DNA of 64,000 bases, from contig BCKQ01000019.1 in NCBI GenBank assembly GCA_001600695.1, positions 213,138 to 277,137 of the forward strand. The letters run 5' to 3'. Every line of letters begins with the position of its first letter. Within the stretch, counting starts at the first letter, position 1. The notes under the pieces were generated by a model. That model was given only the letters and a program-made list of their open reading frames with translations, searched no databases and had not been told where the DNA came from. Both the position numbers and the translations under genes were made by a program. Positions 53,866 to 63,695 of this stretch are shown here, piece by piece. The stretch comes from Ascoidea asiatica. Taxonomy: Eukaryota; Ascomycota; Saccharomycetes; Ascoideales; Ascoideaceae.

Positions 53866-54695
53866 TCAATGAATGAATTTTTTTAAAAACAGAAAAATAC
53901 GAAATAAAATAAAAATTGCTGCAGAAATGGTAAATTCAAAAATTGTAATACGTAATTGTATTTTAGTTACATCTAATTTTGATAAAATAAAACAAGAAAT
54001 AAAAAATACAAGATAGCAAATACTTAAATATTTTGGATTTCCATTAATTTGACTTAAATTTATTATAAAAACCATTGTAAATAAAATAGTTGAAAAATAA
54101 TTGAAAAATTTTATCTTTGAATGTATACCAATCAAATGATTTGAAAAAAATAAAACATTAAACCTAAGTAAATATTCAAGTAGAAAACAATAATTTTCCA
54201 CATTTTTTTTAAAATCATCAACTTGATTTGTATGATCTTCATAACTTTTATAAATAATTTTATTATCTTTAATTGAAAAGTATGAATTATAAACTTCTTT
54301 ATAAATATCTGGAATTTCAAAAAATTTGATATTATTCCATTTAAAAGAATTTTGACAAAATATACATTTGATATCATTAGAACCTTTATTTTTTTCAATT
54401 AATTTCTTACATGATGGACATTCTTTACAAAATAAATTTTTAAATCTTAGTAAATTTAAAAATTCAGGTGATAAATTTTGATTAAATTGACAACATTCTT
54501 CATTTGATTTATTTAATTCAGAAGATTTTTCATCACAATTAAAACAAAATTGATGATTTTTAGAACATTTTACTATAAATACATTTTTAACAAACTCTGA
54601 AGTATTATTATTTGTCAAATCATCATTACTATAAATTCTATCTATATCTGTTTCATCATTTTCATTTACTATTAGATTAAAGTCATCACTGGCAC

Positions 54696-54730
<35 letters not shown>

Positions 54731-55704
54731 GTAGTAGTAGTAGTAGTAGAAATAATATTAATGGTAGTTTTGATATTAATGGCACCACCATTAATAACAG
54801 ATAAATTAATAGTAATAGTTTGATTATTATTCTCATTATTATTCACATTATTAGTTTGAGGACTATGATAGAATTGAATATCTTCATCTCTATTACTATC
54901 AATATTCTGATTAGTAATATTGTTATTGATTGTATCTTGAATGTCAGAAAAATTGAAATATTTTATATATTGATCACAAACAGGATTTCGGCAAGCTTTG
55001 ATATCCGAATCTGGAGAATTTATGTAGAACTCAATAAGCTTTTTTGGATACTCTTTCAGGATTATGAGATTTAATTGAAAGAGATCATTTTCAGGATTGA
55101 AGTATAATCTTTGATGATTTTTGAATAATTCAATGATATCATTGTTATTGAATTTTAAATTACATCCAGGTTCTATACAAACTAGAGAATTAATAGGATT
55201 TAAATTATTTTCAAAAATATTTATAATATAATGACTGTAGCATTTATAACAATATTTATGATGACATGTTAAACCAACCATATCATTATCTTTTAAATTT
55301 TCTTCAAAGCATATTTTACAATGACTAGGCTTTTCTTTTTTAGTTTTTGAAATATTACTATTACTAGGGGCTTTAGAATTATCTAGAATAATTCCATTTT
55401 CAATAAAAAATTTACTATGAGCAACAAAATCAACCTCATGATGTTCATCTTTTCCAATTTGCAAATTGTTAAAATCTTTAATGATTTCATCAAAATTGAA
55501 ATTATATTTAAATAATAATATTTCAACTAGATTCAAATCCTTTTCTTTAAATTTTAAAATCTTATTCAAATTTGATATCTTTAAATCAATTTCTTCTAAT
55601 ATATCCATGTTGGTAAGATTCTTGTATTTCAATTCAGAAGTATTTGAAACATTTGTTAAAGATTGTTGTAACGGCGCTAAAGGAATTGATGTTATGACTG
55701 CCAT
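53866..55704 (-). CDS. Membrane-anchored RBR (RING-IBR-RING2) protein lacking the catalytic Cys
   Basis: RING1 starts at C129 ('CKICFEENLKDNDMVGLTC', then 'HHKYCYKCYSHYI'). The IBR includes 'FIVKCSKNHQFCFNC' (about 377-390) after an Asn/Thr-rich insert. RING2 reads 'CPSCKKLIEKNKGSNDIKC'. RBR ligases such as Parkin, HHARI and HOIP carry the ubiquitin-accepting Cys directly after the Gly of 'GC(x)HM(x)C'; here residue 442 is Ser and the His is also lost, so thioester transfer is predicted impossible. Two to four hydrophobic helices follow (about 510-610), so the protein is probably anchored in a membrane. 612 residues, intact frame. The paralogue at 58954-60656 keeps the Cys but is broken. Confidence 0.88.
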
Positions 55705-56301
55705 TGCCTGAACTAATAGATTAAACTAAAGGGATTGATTATATTAAAAAAAATCAAAAGTAATAAAATGATGTTTGAGGTGATATTAATTTAGTATATT
55801 ACTAAATTGATCAGAGGAAAGAAGAACTAAAATCTTATATATAAAAAAAAAAGAGGATATATTTAATGATTTATACATTGTAGTTTCCATTGTTTACCTT
55901 TGTGGAAATGCACCATATCAATGACCCCTTGTTCATAAGTTGGTTCATAGTGGCAATTTCTACTCACAAATATATTCCTGTATTTCTCTTCCTGTATTTA
56001 TTGACAGCTGAGACAAAAAACAGTGGATTCTTAAACTGCTCCAGTCACAGCACGCATTAATGTATTCATAGCACACTCAGCTGTCGTGGGACTTCTTCAA
56101 GGGTGGTGGATACTGGATGGTTTGGCTCTACTGATGAAATCTACTGATGAAATCTTTGGCATTTAATATGGATTTGAATTGAGTTTAAAGCATTTATAGA
56201 AATAATTAATCTAAAGTATTCAATTTATTTAATCTAATTAAAATATATAATTATTATTTACAAGTTACAAAAGTTTAATCAAAGTAATTAGAATCATATA
56301 A
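55705..56301. promoter_or_regulatory. Upstream region of the RBR gene with a 10-bp inverted repeat
   Basis: A GC-richer block at 55900-56160 holds GACAGCTGAG (56003-56012) and its exact reverse complement CTCAGCTGTC (56076-56085), about 63 bp apart, and a duplicated 'CTACTGATGAAAT' (56129-56154). No ORF. It may be a control region or a small structured RNA. Confidence 0.4.
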
Positions 56302-56817
56302 CTATTTAGGAACTTTTAATCCAACTCTTGCTGCAGTTTTTTCAATTTTATCTTTTTGATCTTCAAATATTCCTGGATTATATCTAATAATTAATTCTTC
56401 ATATTCTCTTTGATTTTTTAAATAAATTGAAATATTTTTCATTAAAAGTTCACTTTTATTTGAACTTAATTCAAAATTTTCTTTATAAAATTGTGAAAAA
56501 TAATCATTAAATATTAATTTTTCATTATTTAAATCTAATTTTTTAAATTTAAAATCATTTATTTTTAAATTTTTTTTATTTTCAAATGCTTTAAGTAAAC
56601 TATCTTTATCTTTAGTTATTTGTTCTTTAGTATTAGCATTATTGGATTCTTTTAATAATTGAAATTTTTTATATTGAAAAATTGCATTTTCTCTTTTAAC
56701 TAATTCTTCTAAATGAGTTTCATTTGAGATTTTAAATTGTTTTACTAATTCTTTATATAAATCTTTATATGCTTTCTTAAATGTGCCTGAAACTTGGCTT
56801 ACTGGAACTTGAACCAT
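56302..56817 (-). CDS. FMC1: ATP synthase assembly factor Fmc1-like
   Basis: 171-residue alpha-helical, Lys/Glu-rich protein beginning 'MVQVPVSQVSGTFKKAYKDL'. The N-terminal 'TFKKAYKDLYKELVKQF' resembles the LYR-like helix of the Fmc1 family. The end, 'KIEKTAARVGLKVPK', matches the conserved 'VGLxxP' close of that family. Fmc1 works in the mitochondrial matrix with Atp12 in F1 assembly. S. cerevisiae Fmc1 is 155 residues, so the length fits. No cleavable presequence is obvious. Assignment rests mainly on the two ends. Confidence 0.65.
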   Translation of the reverse strand: MVQVPVSQVSGTFKKAYKDLYKELVKQFKISNETHLEELVKRENAIFQYKKFQLLKESNNANTKEQITKDKDSLLKAFENKKNLKINDFKFKKLDLNNEKLIFNDYFSQFYKENFELSSNKSELLMKNISIYLKNQREYEELIIRYNPGIFEDQKDKIEKTAARVGLKVPK

Positions 56818-57167
56818 TGTAATGAACTTTTACTGATTTTAATTAAATTCAACTAAAAGAACTAAAGATTATCTTCAATAAATTCTATTTTACTATCTTT
56901 TAATCAACTCAAGTTTTTGTAAGTGATATTGAAGTCAGGTGCAATTGTTTTTTATCCCGGAATATATATTTCCATATCAGGAACAATGCCAAAGCTTATT
57001 TTTTAATGCGGAGTATCTGTGGCTTGAAAGTTCGTTAACCTTTTATCCCGATAATGAAATTCCTGATACCACGGGTAAGGTATTGATTTATTTCTTACAC
57101 CTTCGTCAATTGATAGAATTCATTTATTTCTAAATCTTTCAATTGAACCAAATCTAAAATCTAAAAT
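56818..57167. other. Intergenic region with a 9-bp inverted repeat
   Basis: TATCAGGAA (56975-56983) and TTCCTGATA (57060-57068) are perfect reverse complements; TTTATCCCG occurs twice (56951 and 57042), each just upstream of an arm. The function is unknown; it is probably FMC1 promoter sequence. Confidence 0.4.
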
Positions 57168-58075
57168 CTAAAATAAATTATATTTCACAGGATTGAATTC
57201 CTCCAAGCTTGATAAAAGTTCTCCTTTATTATCGATCAAACTTTTAACTTGTTCTTCCCCTAGAATCTTAACTGCTTCTGAATTAGGTACCCAAACAACT
57301 GAACATCCAGCAGCTGCACCACTTATTACACCAGGCTTACCATCCTCAAAAACAATACATTCTTCAGGTTTGATTTCCTCTTCTGTATTAAGAATCTCAT
57401 GAAACTCATTTAGTTCTTTCAATGCAACTAACCAAATATCTGGAAATGGTTTACCTCTTCCCTTTGGAATCTTGGGATCATCACCAACAATAATAACATC
57501 AAATAAATCAAATCCATGACTTAAATGATTCGTTTTTCTTTCAAAATTCAATCTATGTGAAGATGTTGCAACTGCCATAGGTATTTTATTTCTCTTCAAA
57601 TTTAAAAGTAAATCCATAGATCCTGGTAGAAATTTACAACTCGGCCATTTACTTTCTTGTAATGAAACCATGCTTTTGAAAGCTTCCTCAACACTAATTA
57701 CATCCTCACCAATATCATAACTTTCTAATAACTTCTTAACCGAATCTAACCCAGGTCTACCTTGTAATTCAACCTTAACTTTCCATGTCAAAGGTCCTTT
57801 ATTATATCTTTTGAGAAACTCATTTGTTACTTCCGTATACTTATCTTCACTATCAATAAGTAATCCATCCATATCTAATTATTTATATTTCCATTATGAT
57901 TAGTAACCTTCTTGTAGAATGCATTATATTATTCGTTTTTCACTTACCAAAGAGACATGCTCTGATTTTTCTATATTATTATAATATTTATGTTTACTAG
58001 TTAGTCCATAGTTCTTTTTACTTCTTCAACATCAAATAATATAACAACTCACCTATTCCCAACGCTTTCACTCAT
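57168..58075 (-). CDS. HAD-superfamily phosphatase, three exons (YKL033W-A-like)
   Basis: Minus-strand gene with two introns. Exon 1 is 58075-58053 (23 bases, MSESVGN plus). Intron 58052-57971 has donor GTGAGT, branch GACTAAC and acceptor TATAG. Exon 2 is 57970-57948 (23 bases). Intron 57947-57875 has donor GTAAGT, branch TACTAAT and acceptor TTAG. Exon 3 is 57874-57168. The joined product is 250 residues, starting 'MSESVGNRKIRACLFDMDG' with nucleophile D16 and D18. Then come 'ATSSHRLNFERKTNHLSHGF', 'IIVGDDPKIPKGRGKPFPDI' and 'CIVFEDGKPGVISGAAAG' (Lys and second Asp motifs). The family includes pseudouridine-5'-phosphatases; the substrate here is not known. Without the introns the catalytic Asp would be missing. 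Confidence 0.88.
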
Positions 58076-58406
58076 CTTGCTTCCCAATTTATCATTTATC
58101 TTATATCATATATTAATTACTATTTCTAATTCTTCATTTATCAAGAAATTAAATTTCAATTCCATCCCGGTCAATCAACTGTAATATGAATGTTAGATGT
58201 AATATTCAATTAATATAAATTCAAAAACTACACTTAAATATGTAATAAATTATCTCAATATTCATTATAAAGATAATTATAAAGATAATTATAATGACAA
58301 TTATATTAATATATATATATAAGTAAAGCAATAGATAGCAATGTTAAGAAAGATGGCAATAAATTTTGGAAAACTACTGAAGAAGAAATGAAATATAAAC
58401 TTATAA
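58076..58406. other. Intergenic region
   Basis: AT-rich promoter side of the HAD gene with repeated TATAAAGATAAT at 58265-58295 and an (AT)n run at 58310. Nothing else recognised. Confidence 0.45.
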
Positions 58407-58781
58407 TCATACATTGATAGTAATATTAAAATCTTCTAAAATCTCTAAATGATCCAAAACATACATTGCAATGATTTGACTAGAAATTTTTTTATTTCTA
58501 TCAATGGCTCTAATAATTGGAATGCCATTGATAACCAAAGTGGCTTGGATTCGATTATCCGATAATTTATCAATTATATATTTTATTGTTTGAATAGTAC
58601 ATGAAGATTGTCCCCTGGTAGTTAACATAAGGTATAATCTTTCTTTTGCAGCGGTATCTGTCTTAAAATGATCACTAACTGGATTAATGAAATACATTTT
58701 TACATTTTGTTTTTCTTTATAAAAATTTGAATTATTTATTTTTGAAACATTTAAATCAAGATTATTGTTATTTGTGATCAT
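58407..58781 (-). CDS. Hypothetical small protein
   Basis: Minus-strand frame of about 124 codons from the ATG at 58779-58781. It reads upstream through a (TAG)n microsatellite (poly-Thr) without another ATG. It contains 'KMYFINPVSDHFKTDTAAKE', 'QTIKYIIDKLSDNRIQATLV' and 'IIAMYVLDHLEILEDFNI', which look like an ordered alpha/beta domain rather than random AT-rich translation. No family is recognised. It lies between the HAD gene and the broken RBR copy; a missed 5' exon is possible. Confidence 0.4.
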   Translation of the reverse strand: MITNNNNLDLNVSKINNSNFYKEKQNVKMYFINPVSDHFKTDTAAKERLYLMLTTRGQSSCTIQTIKYIIDKLSDNRIQATLVINGIPIIRAIDRNKKISSQIIAMYVLDHLEILEDFNITINV

Positions 58782-58828
58782 ATCAGTATAAATATCATTT
58801 TCATTGATTGTAGCAGTGGTAATAGCAA

Positions 58829-58864
<36 letters not shown>

Positions 58865-58953
58865 GCACAACAGTAGAAGTATCAAAAACAATATTATAAA
58901 TATGTTCAATATGAAAAAATTATATAACTTGGAATTGAATTCACCACTTTTTA

Positions 58954-60656
58954 TTATTCATTATACACTATTTTTACATAAAATCTAAGTGCATAAAAAA
59001 TTAGACCAATTTCAACTATTGAAATACATACATGCACATCAGTTACATTCATCGCAGAATTTAGCCAACCAAAAATAGAACAAGAAATAATTGAAAAAAG
59101 CATATTAAATAATGCAAGATATGCAAAACCAAAAAATAATGATCTAAAAGCAATGTAAAAAAAATTATACCACAAGCAGTTGCTACATAAAGTAAATCAA
59201 AAATTCTCATTTCTATACTCATCCAAACAATAGAACAAAATATAAAAGTAATACAAAAAAAATAAAAAAAACCCATGGATAAACTTGGACCTTTTAAATT
59301 TTTAAAATATGGTTGAATTTGTCTCATTTCTCTATATCTAGCATTTCTACTATTTTTAGTTGTAATATTTCCAGTATTTCTATTAGTTCTATTAATTCCA
59401 GTATTTAAAGGAAAATCTCTTGAAAAATATTTTTCAGAATTTTCATAGGTAATTTTATTTTCTTCAATTGAATAATATAAAGTATATGCATCTTTATAAA
59501 TATCTGGAATTTCAAAATAATCTTCTTTATTCGAATAAAAAGAAGTTTGACAAAAAGTACATCTCATATGAGCGCATCCTTTATTTTTTTCAATTAATCT
59601 TTTGCATGATGGGCATGGTTTACAAAATAAATGTTTATATCTCAGAGAATTTAAAAATCCAGGTGATAATTTCCTAATAGATTGACAACATTTTTGATTT
59701 GAATCATTTGATATAGAAGATATTTGATTACAATTAAAACAAAANTGATGATTTTTAGAACAGTTAACAGTAAATATATTTGAATGAAATTTTTGAATTT
59801 TTTTATTTTTATTCTTATTNNCTTTAGTTTTTTCATTTNTTTTAGTAATAGTATTATATTTATTAGTATTTTTATTGATATTATTTTGAATTTCATGAAA
59901 ATTAAAATATTTTATATATTTATTATCACAAATAGGATTTTGACATGGTTTAATATCTGAAAGTGTAGAATTTATATAAAACTCAATGAGTTTTTTTGGA
60001 TATTCTTTTTGAATAATAGTATTTAATTGAAAAAACCCATTCTTTGAATTTAAATATAATTTTTTATGATTTTTGAATAATTCAATAATATCTTTTTTAT
60101 TGAACCTTAAAAGACATCCAGGTTCAATACAAACTAGAGAATTAATAGGATTTAAATTATTTTTAAATATATTTATAATATAATGACTATAGCATTTATA
60201 ACAATATTCATGATTACATTTTAAACCAATCAAATCAATATCCTTCAAGTTGTTCTCAAAACAAATTTGACATTCATTTTTGTTTGTCTCTTTAAGCTCC
60301 ATGTCATTAATTTTAGTTGACTTAGATTTATTTGGGATTATACCATTTTCAATACAATATTTGTTTATAATAAGATGATTAGTTTCAAAATTATTCTCAT
60401 CTTCAGCATATAAATGATTCAAATCATCAATAATTTTATTAGAATTAAAATTATATTTATAGAATAATAATTGAAGCAAATAAATATTAGATTTTCCAAA
60501 TTTTAAAGTTTCATTTAGGTTTAATATTTTTGAATTAATTTCATTTATTACATCTTCTTCAGTCATATTTTTATAATTAGGTTGAGGAATGCTCGAAACA
60601 TTTTAGATAGGTTCCTTCGTTGATTTTAAAGGAAATTTTTTTGCTGTTGATGACAT
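58954..60656 (-). pseudogene. Second RBR ubiquitin-ligase gene, apparently broken
   Basis: Paralogue of the 53866-55704 gene. The frame from ATG 60656 reads 'MSSTAKKFPLKSTKEPI', stops at TAA (60603-60605) and continues in the same frame as 'NVSSIPQPNYKNMTEEDV', which aligns with the paralogue's 'NVSNTSELKYKNLTNMDI'. The main part (from ATG 60566) has RING1 'CQICFENNLKDIDLIGLKC', IBR, and RING2 'CPSCKRLIEKNKGCAHMRC' with the catalytic Cys (C331 from ATG 60566). An A8 run (59157-59164) shifts the frame inside the membrane region; the correct tail, 'VTDVHVCISIVEIGLIFYAL', lies in the other frame to 58954 and again aligns with the paralogue. Four undetermined bases (59748-59839) fall in the Asn-rich insert. 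Assembly error is possible. Confidence 0.78.
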
Positions 60657-61264
60657 TGTTGAAAAAATAGTTAAAATAGATTAAAGTGGTTAATATATAA
60701 AAAAAAAAGTATTTAAAGTAATACTATATGTTATTAATATAGAACATTAGAAGTTTGAGAATATTAACTGAAAGGAAAAATCTGAAATCTTCGAGAAAAA
60801 AAAGCACATTTCATATTTATCTTTGTATTAACAGTATCTTTTATAATCAATTGAATATTAGCAGTTGCAAGCTTGAATTGAATGAATATAACACACATTA
60901 TAATAATGTTACCATCAATAGTTAAAGCTAGCCATGAGGAAAGCTCTAACTTAAACAAAGGAGCAAAGCAAGCTAAACCTTAATCCCTGAACAACATAAA
61001 TAAACACAAATAAACACAAATGCAAAATGGACAAGCACAGAAGGAGACCCGTGAAGTTGGATACAAAAACGAAACTAAAAAAAAAAAACAATACGCCATG
61101 TTTTGCCACACCGCCCAATCAACTGTGGATAAGTCTTAAAAGCCAGCTGAAAAGAAAATGGTTCTGAATCTCCAATTGCATCTTTATCACCATTGAACCT
61201 TGTAAAGGACCTGGAAATAGAAAAAATACCATTTACATAAAGACAATCTCATCAAATAACCACC
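60657..61264. promoter_or_regulatory. Divergent upstream region of RBR copy 2 and GAB1
   Basis: AT-rich to about 60950, then less AT-biased towards GAB1, with AAACACAAAT repeats at 61000-61020. No ORF of substance; no motif recognised. Confidence 0.4.
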
Positions 61265-62602
61265 ATGTTTATGATACCCATAGCTGCTTCAGTATTCAAA
61301 CTCATTCTTCTCAATTCCTTAAATGACTTTTCCCATAATTTTCTAGACAAGTTGGTGGAGTTCTCAACACCTGTCACAAGTTTCAAATCTCTTCAAGAGG
61401 GATTATTTCTACTTTCCACCTACAACAACTATGATTCCTCAATTGATATATACAATGGAGGAAATGTCCATAACACTCCCATATTGCTTCATTTCATGAA
61501 ACTTTTCTACTCATCTACATCCAATTACAACTTCCTATTCATAAACTTTATCTACTGTTTGTCTGATTTCATAATAATATCTCAATTACTCCAGTTAAAT
61601 GATTATTTTCAGACGAGTTCCAACAAGAATAAGAAGAACAATAAATCCCGATCAAATTTAATCTTGATATTGTTTTTGAGTTTGAATCCCTTGAGTATAC
61701 TATGTTTGTTATCCAAATCTACAATAATATTCTCCAATCTATTCATCACAACCTCAATATATTCAATAATTATTCTAAAGTCTCCAATATTGGCTTCAAT
61801 TTCACTAGGCATAAGCTCATACTTATCATATTATCCATTGTTTTTGGTGATTCCATTAATATCCATATGTTTGAATTTGAATGAATCCAGGAAGCTGAAT
61901 AAATCCGGGAAGCTGAAGCTGAATTTGGCTTTGGTATGTAAAATATGTTTTTATTTCACTGCAACAATACTATCCTTATTATATTATTCATATTACTTGA
62001 ATGATAGTAACTGGAACTTTATTGACTCCACTTATGGTACCATAATCTTTTTCAGAAAAAATCAACCCAATATTGGTCTATGGTGGTATTTCTTCACTGA
62101 GATTTTTGAATTCTTCAATGATTTCTACATTGGTGTATTCAACATATTCAATTTGATATTTGTGATTCCATTGACAATTAGATTTCATAATATCAATTCA
62201 GGTTCAATTCCAGCTGGTTTATTTTCAATGGTCATCAATCTAGGATTAATCAATTTAACTAAATCATATCCTTCATTAAATGATTTTAGTTTTATTTTAA
62301 ATCTAATAGTAATTCTAATATTAAATTTGGAGAATTTGATCAAATTTTTGAAATTTCCTATTTTTTCAATTCTTATTATTTTACATTCTGTTATTTTAAG
62401 TCCGATTTTTTATTATTTATGGATTTACAGTGGAAGTGGTAATTCGAATTTCTTTTATGCAATCAATTTGGTTTTTGCAATTGGGTTTGGTAAATTGTTG
62501 ACTGATTCAATATGGAGTTTCTTAGCTATTGAATATTCGTCTTCCAAGAAAAACACATCAGGTGAATTGAATTTGAATAAACTTAGTTTGACATTGATAT
62601 AG
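61265..62602 (+). CDS. GAB1: GPI transamidase subunit Gab1 (PIG-U)
   Basis: Multi-pass ER protein of the complex that attaches GPI anchors. The family N-terminus is clear: 'LVEFSTPVTSFKSLQEGLFL' followed by 'DIYNGGNVHNTPILLHFMKL' (about residues 30-80). Eight or more hydrophobic segments follow, with lumenal 'FFRKNQPNIGLWWYFFTEIF' and 'VFNIFNLIFVIPLTIRFH', both PIG-U-like. 445 residues versus 394 in S. cerevisiae. A basic loop 'RKLNKSGKLKLNLAL' contains three of the few CTG codons in the window, which matters if CUG is reassigned. Codon choice is more mixed than in most genes here. Confidence 0.93.
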   Translation: MFMIPIAASVFKLILLNSLNDFSHNFLDKLVEFSTPVTSFKSLQEGLFLLSTYNNYDSSIDIYNGGNVHNTPILLHFMKLFYSSTSNYNFLFINFIYCLSDFIIISQLLQLNDYFQTSSNKNKKNNKSRSNLILILFLSLNPLSILCLLSKSTIIFSNLFITTSIYSIIILKSPILASISLGISSYLSYYPLFLVIPLISICLNLNESRKLNKSGKLKLNLALVCKICFYFTATILSLLYYSYYLNDSNWNFIDSTYGTIIFFRKNQPNIGLWWYFFTEIFEFFNDFYIGVFNIFNLIFVIPLTIRFHNINSGSIPAGLFSMVINLGLINLTKSYPSLNDFSFILNLIVILILNLENLIKFLKFPIFSILIILHSVILSPIFYYLWIYSGSGNSNFFYAINLVFAIGFGKLLTDSIWSFLAIEYSSSKKNTSGELNLNKLSLTLI

Positions 62603-62912
62603 TACCTAGATAATTTTCATAGAAATAGAAGTAGAAATAGAAACAAATATAATGATTATTGTAGAGTAGGCAAGTTATCGTGTTTCATATATTCTTTATT
62701 TTGAACGATATCCGAATAGAGACCGTGTTTGCGGTGCTGCTCTTGCTTTTGCTTATCGAGCATTGCAAATTGAAGCTGAGAAAAGCGATAAATGCAAGTG
62801 GTGAATGAGTCTGCTACCGGTACTAGTAGGTAATGAAATGATCAATTGAATGACAATGGATAAAGAAGAGAAAGAACAGTAACAAGATTTAGAATAAGAG
62901 TCATTCATCAAA
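62603..62912. promoter_or_regulatory. DLT1-like upstream region
   Basis: (AGAAATAG)n just past the GAB1 stop at 62618-62645, then a mixed-composition block (62710-62830) and an AT-rich leader. No ORF. Confidence 0.4.
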
Positions 62913-63695
62913 ATGGCAATGGGACAGATTGCATTGGTTGTTTATAGAGGAGCCTCGGTGGTGGGATTCATCATCTTCATTGCCTTTTGCACTGTAGCTC
63001 CATTGGATATTATAATTAGAGTCAAAGCTGCCCACTACAACTCTGCCTTCAATACATTCATTGCAATCATTTCATGTGTGGTGTTTGTGGTGTTTTTTCT
63101 TTTCTTGACCAGTTACAGGTTATTCAATTTGAGAAAGACATTGCAGGAGATTCCCAAGAGATACATTCCATTGGAAGAAAACGATCTCCCGCATGATATG
63201 TTGGTTAGTATAAAGGAAGCAATGGTGAAGAGTGGACGAATATACAATTACTCTGTCAATCCAGTGATCAGAGATAAGAAAGATATTAGGAGTGGAAATA
63301 ATAAAGAAACTCCCAGAGGTGTTATCCAACATGATGGTCTTAGTAATCCGGTGATCAACAATATCTGTTTATCTGAGAAAGAGATCATATCAGATGTGCT
63401 ACCTACGAGTTTACCATACGAGGAAGTTCTTATTTCCATTGGTAAAACAATGGCCGAGAGTAAAGTGGTGGATATCAATGGAGTTAAAATGTCATTCCGA
63501 GAAATGATAAGTGATAAACACAATAATCTCAGTAATTCCAATAATCATACTAGTCATAATGGCTGTAATGACGATAATGGTCAGAAAGCGGAAGAGCTTA
63601 TTCTGTTGTATGAAAGACTAAGATTTTCCAATAAGCCCATAAAGCAAGATGAATTTCTTATATTGCTTGACAAGTTGATAAGTCATGGTGTATGA
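62913..63695 (+). CDS. DLT1: Dlt1-like membrane protein
   Basis: 260 residues. Two N-terminal helices lie at about residues 10-32 ('YRGASVVGFIIFIAFCTVAP') and 45-68 ('FIAIISCVVFVVFFLFLTSY'). A cytosolic domain follows with 'LQEIPKRYIPLEENDLPHDM', 'LPYEEVLISIGKTMAESKVV' and a helical C-terminus 'ELILLYERLRFSN'. The arrangement and the 'IPxxYIPLExxDLP' stretch match my recollection of the fungal Dlt1 family (defect at low temperature), whose biochemical role is unknown. Shorter than S. cerevisiae Dlt1 (342). Codon choice is less AT-biased than elsewhere. Confidence 0.6.
   Translation: MAMGQIALVVYRGASVVGFIIFIAFCTVAPLDIIIRVKAAHYNSAFNTFIAIISCVVFVVFFLFLTSYRLFNLRKTLQEIPKRYIPLEENDLPHDMLVSIKEAMVKSGRIYNYSVNPVIRDKKDIRSGNNKETPRGVIQHDGLSNPVINNICLSEKEIISDVLPTSLPYEEVLISIGKTMAESKVVDINGVKMSFREMISDKHNNLSNSNNHTSHNGCNDDNGQKAEELILLYERLRFSNKPIKQDEFLILLDKLISHGV

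Noticed and set aside
1186-63605. Deciding CUG meaning (Leu or Ser) from this window
   Set aside because: The few in-frame CTG codons fall in disordered or variable segments, and no tRNA with CAG anticodon is present.
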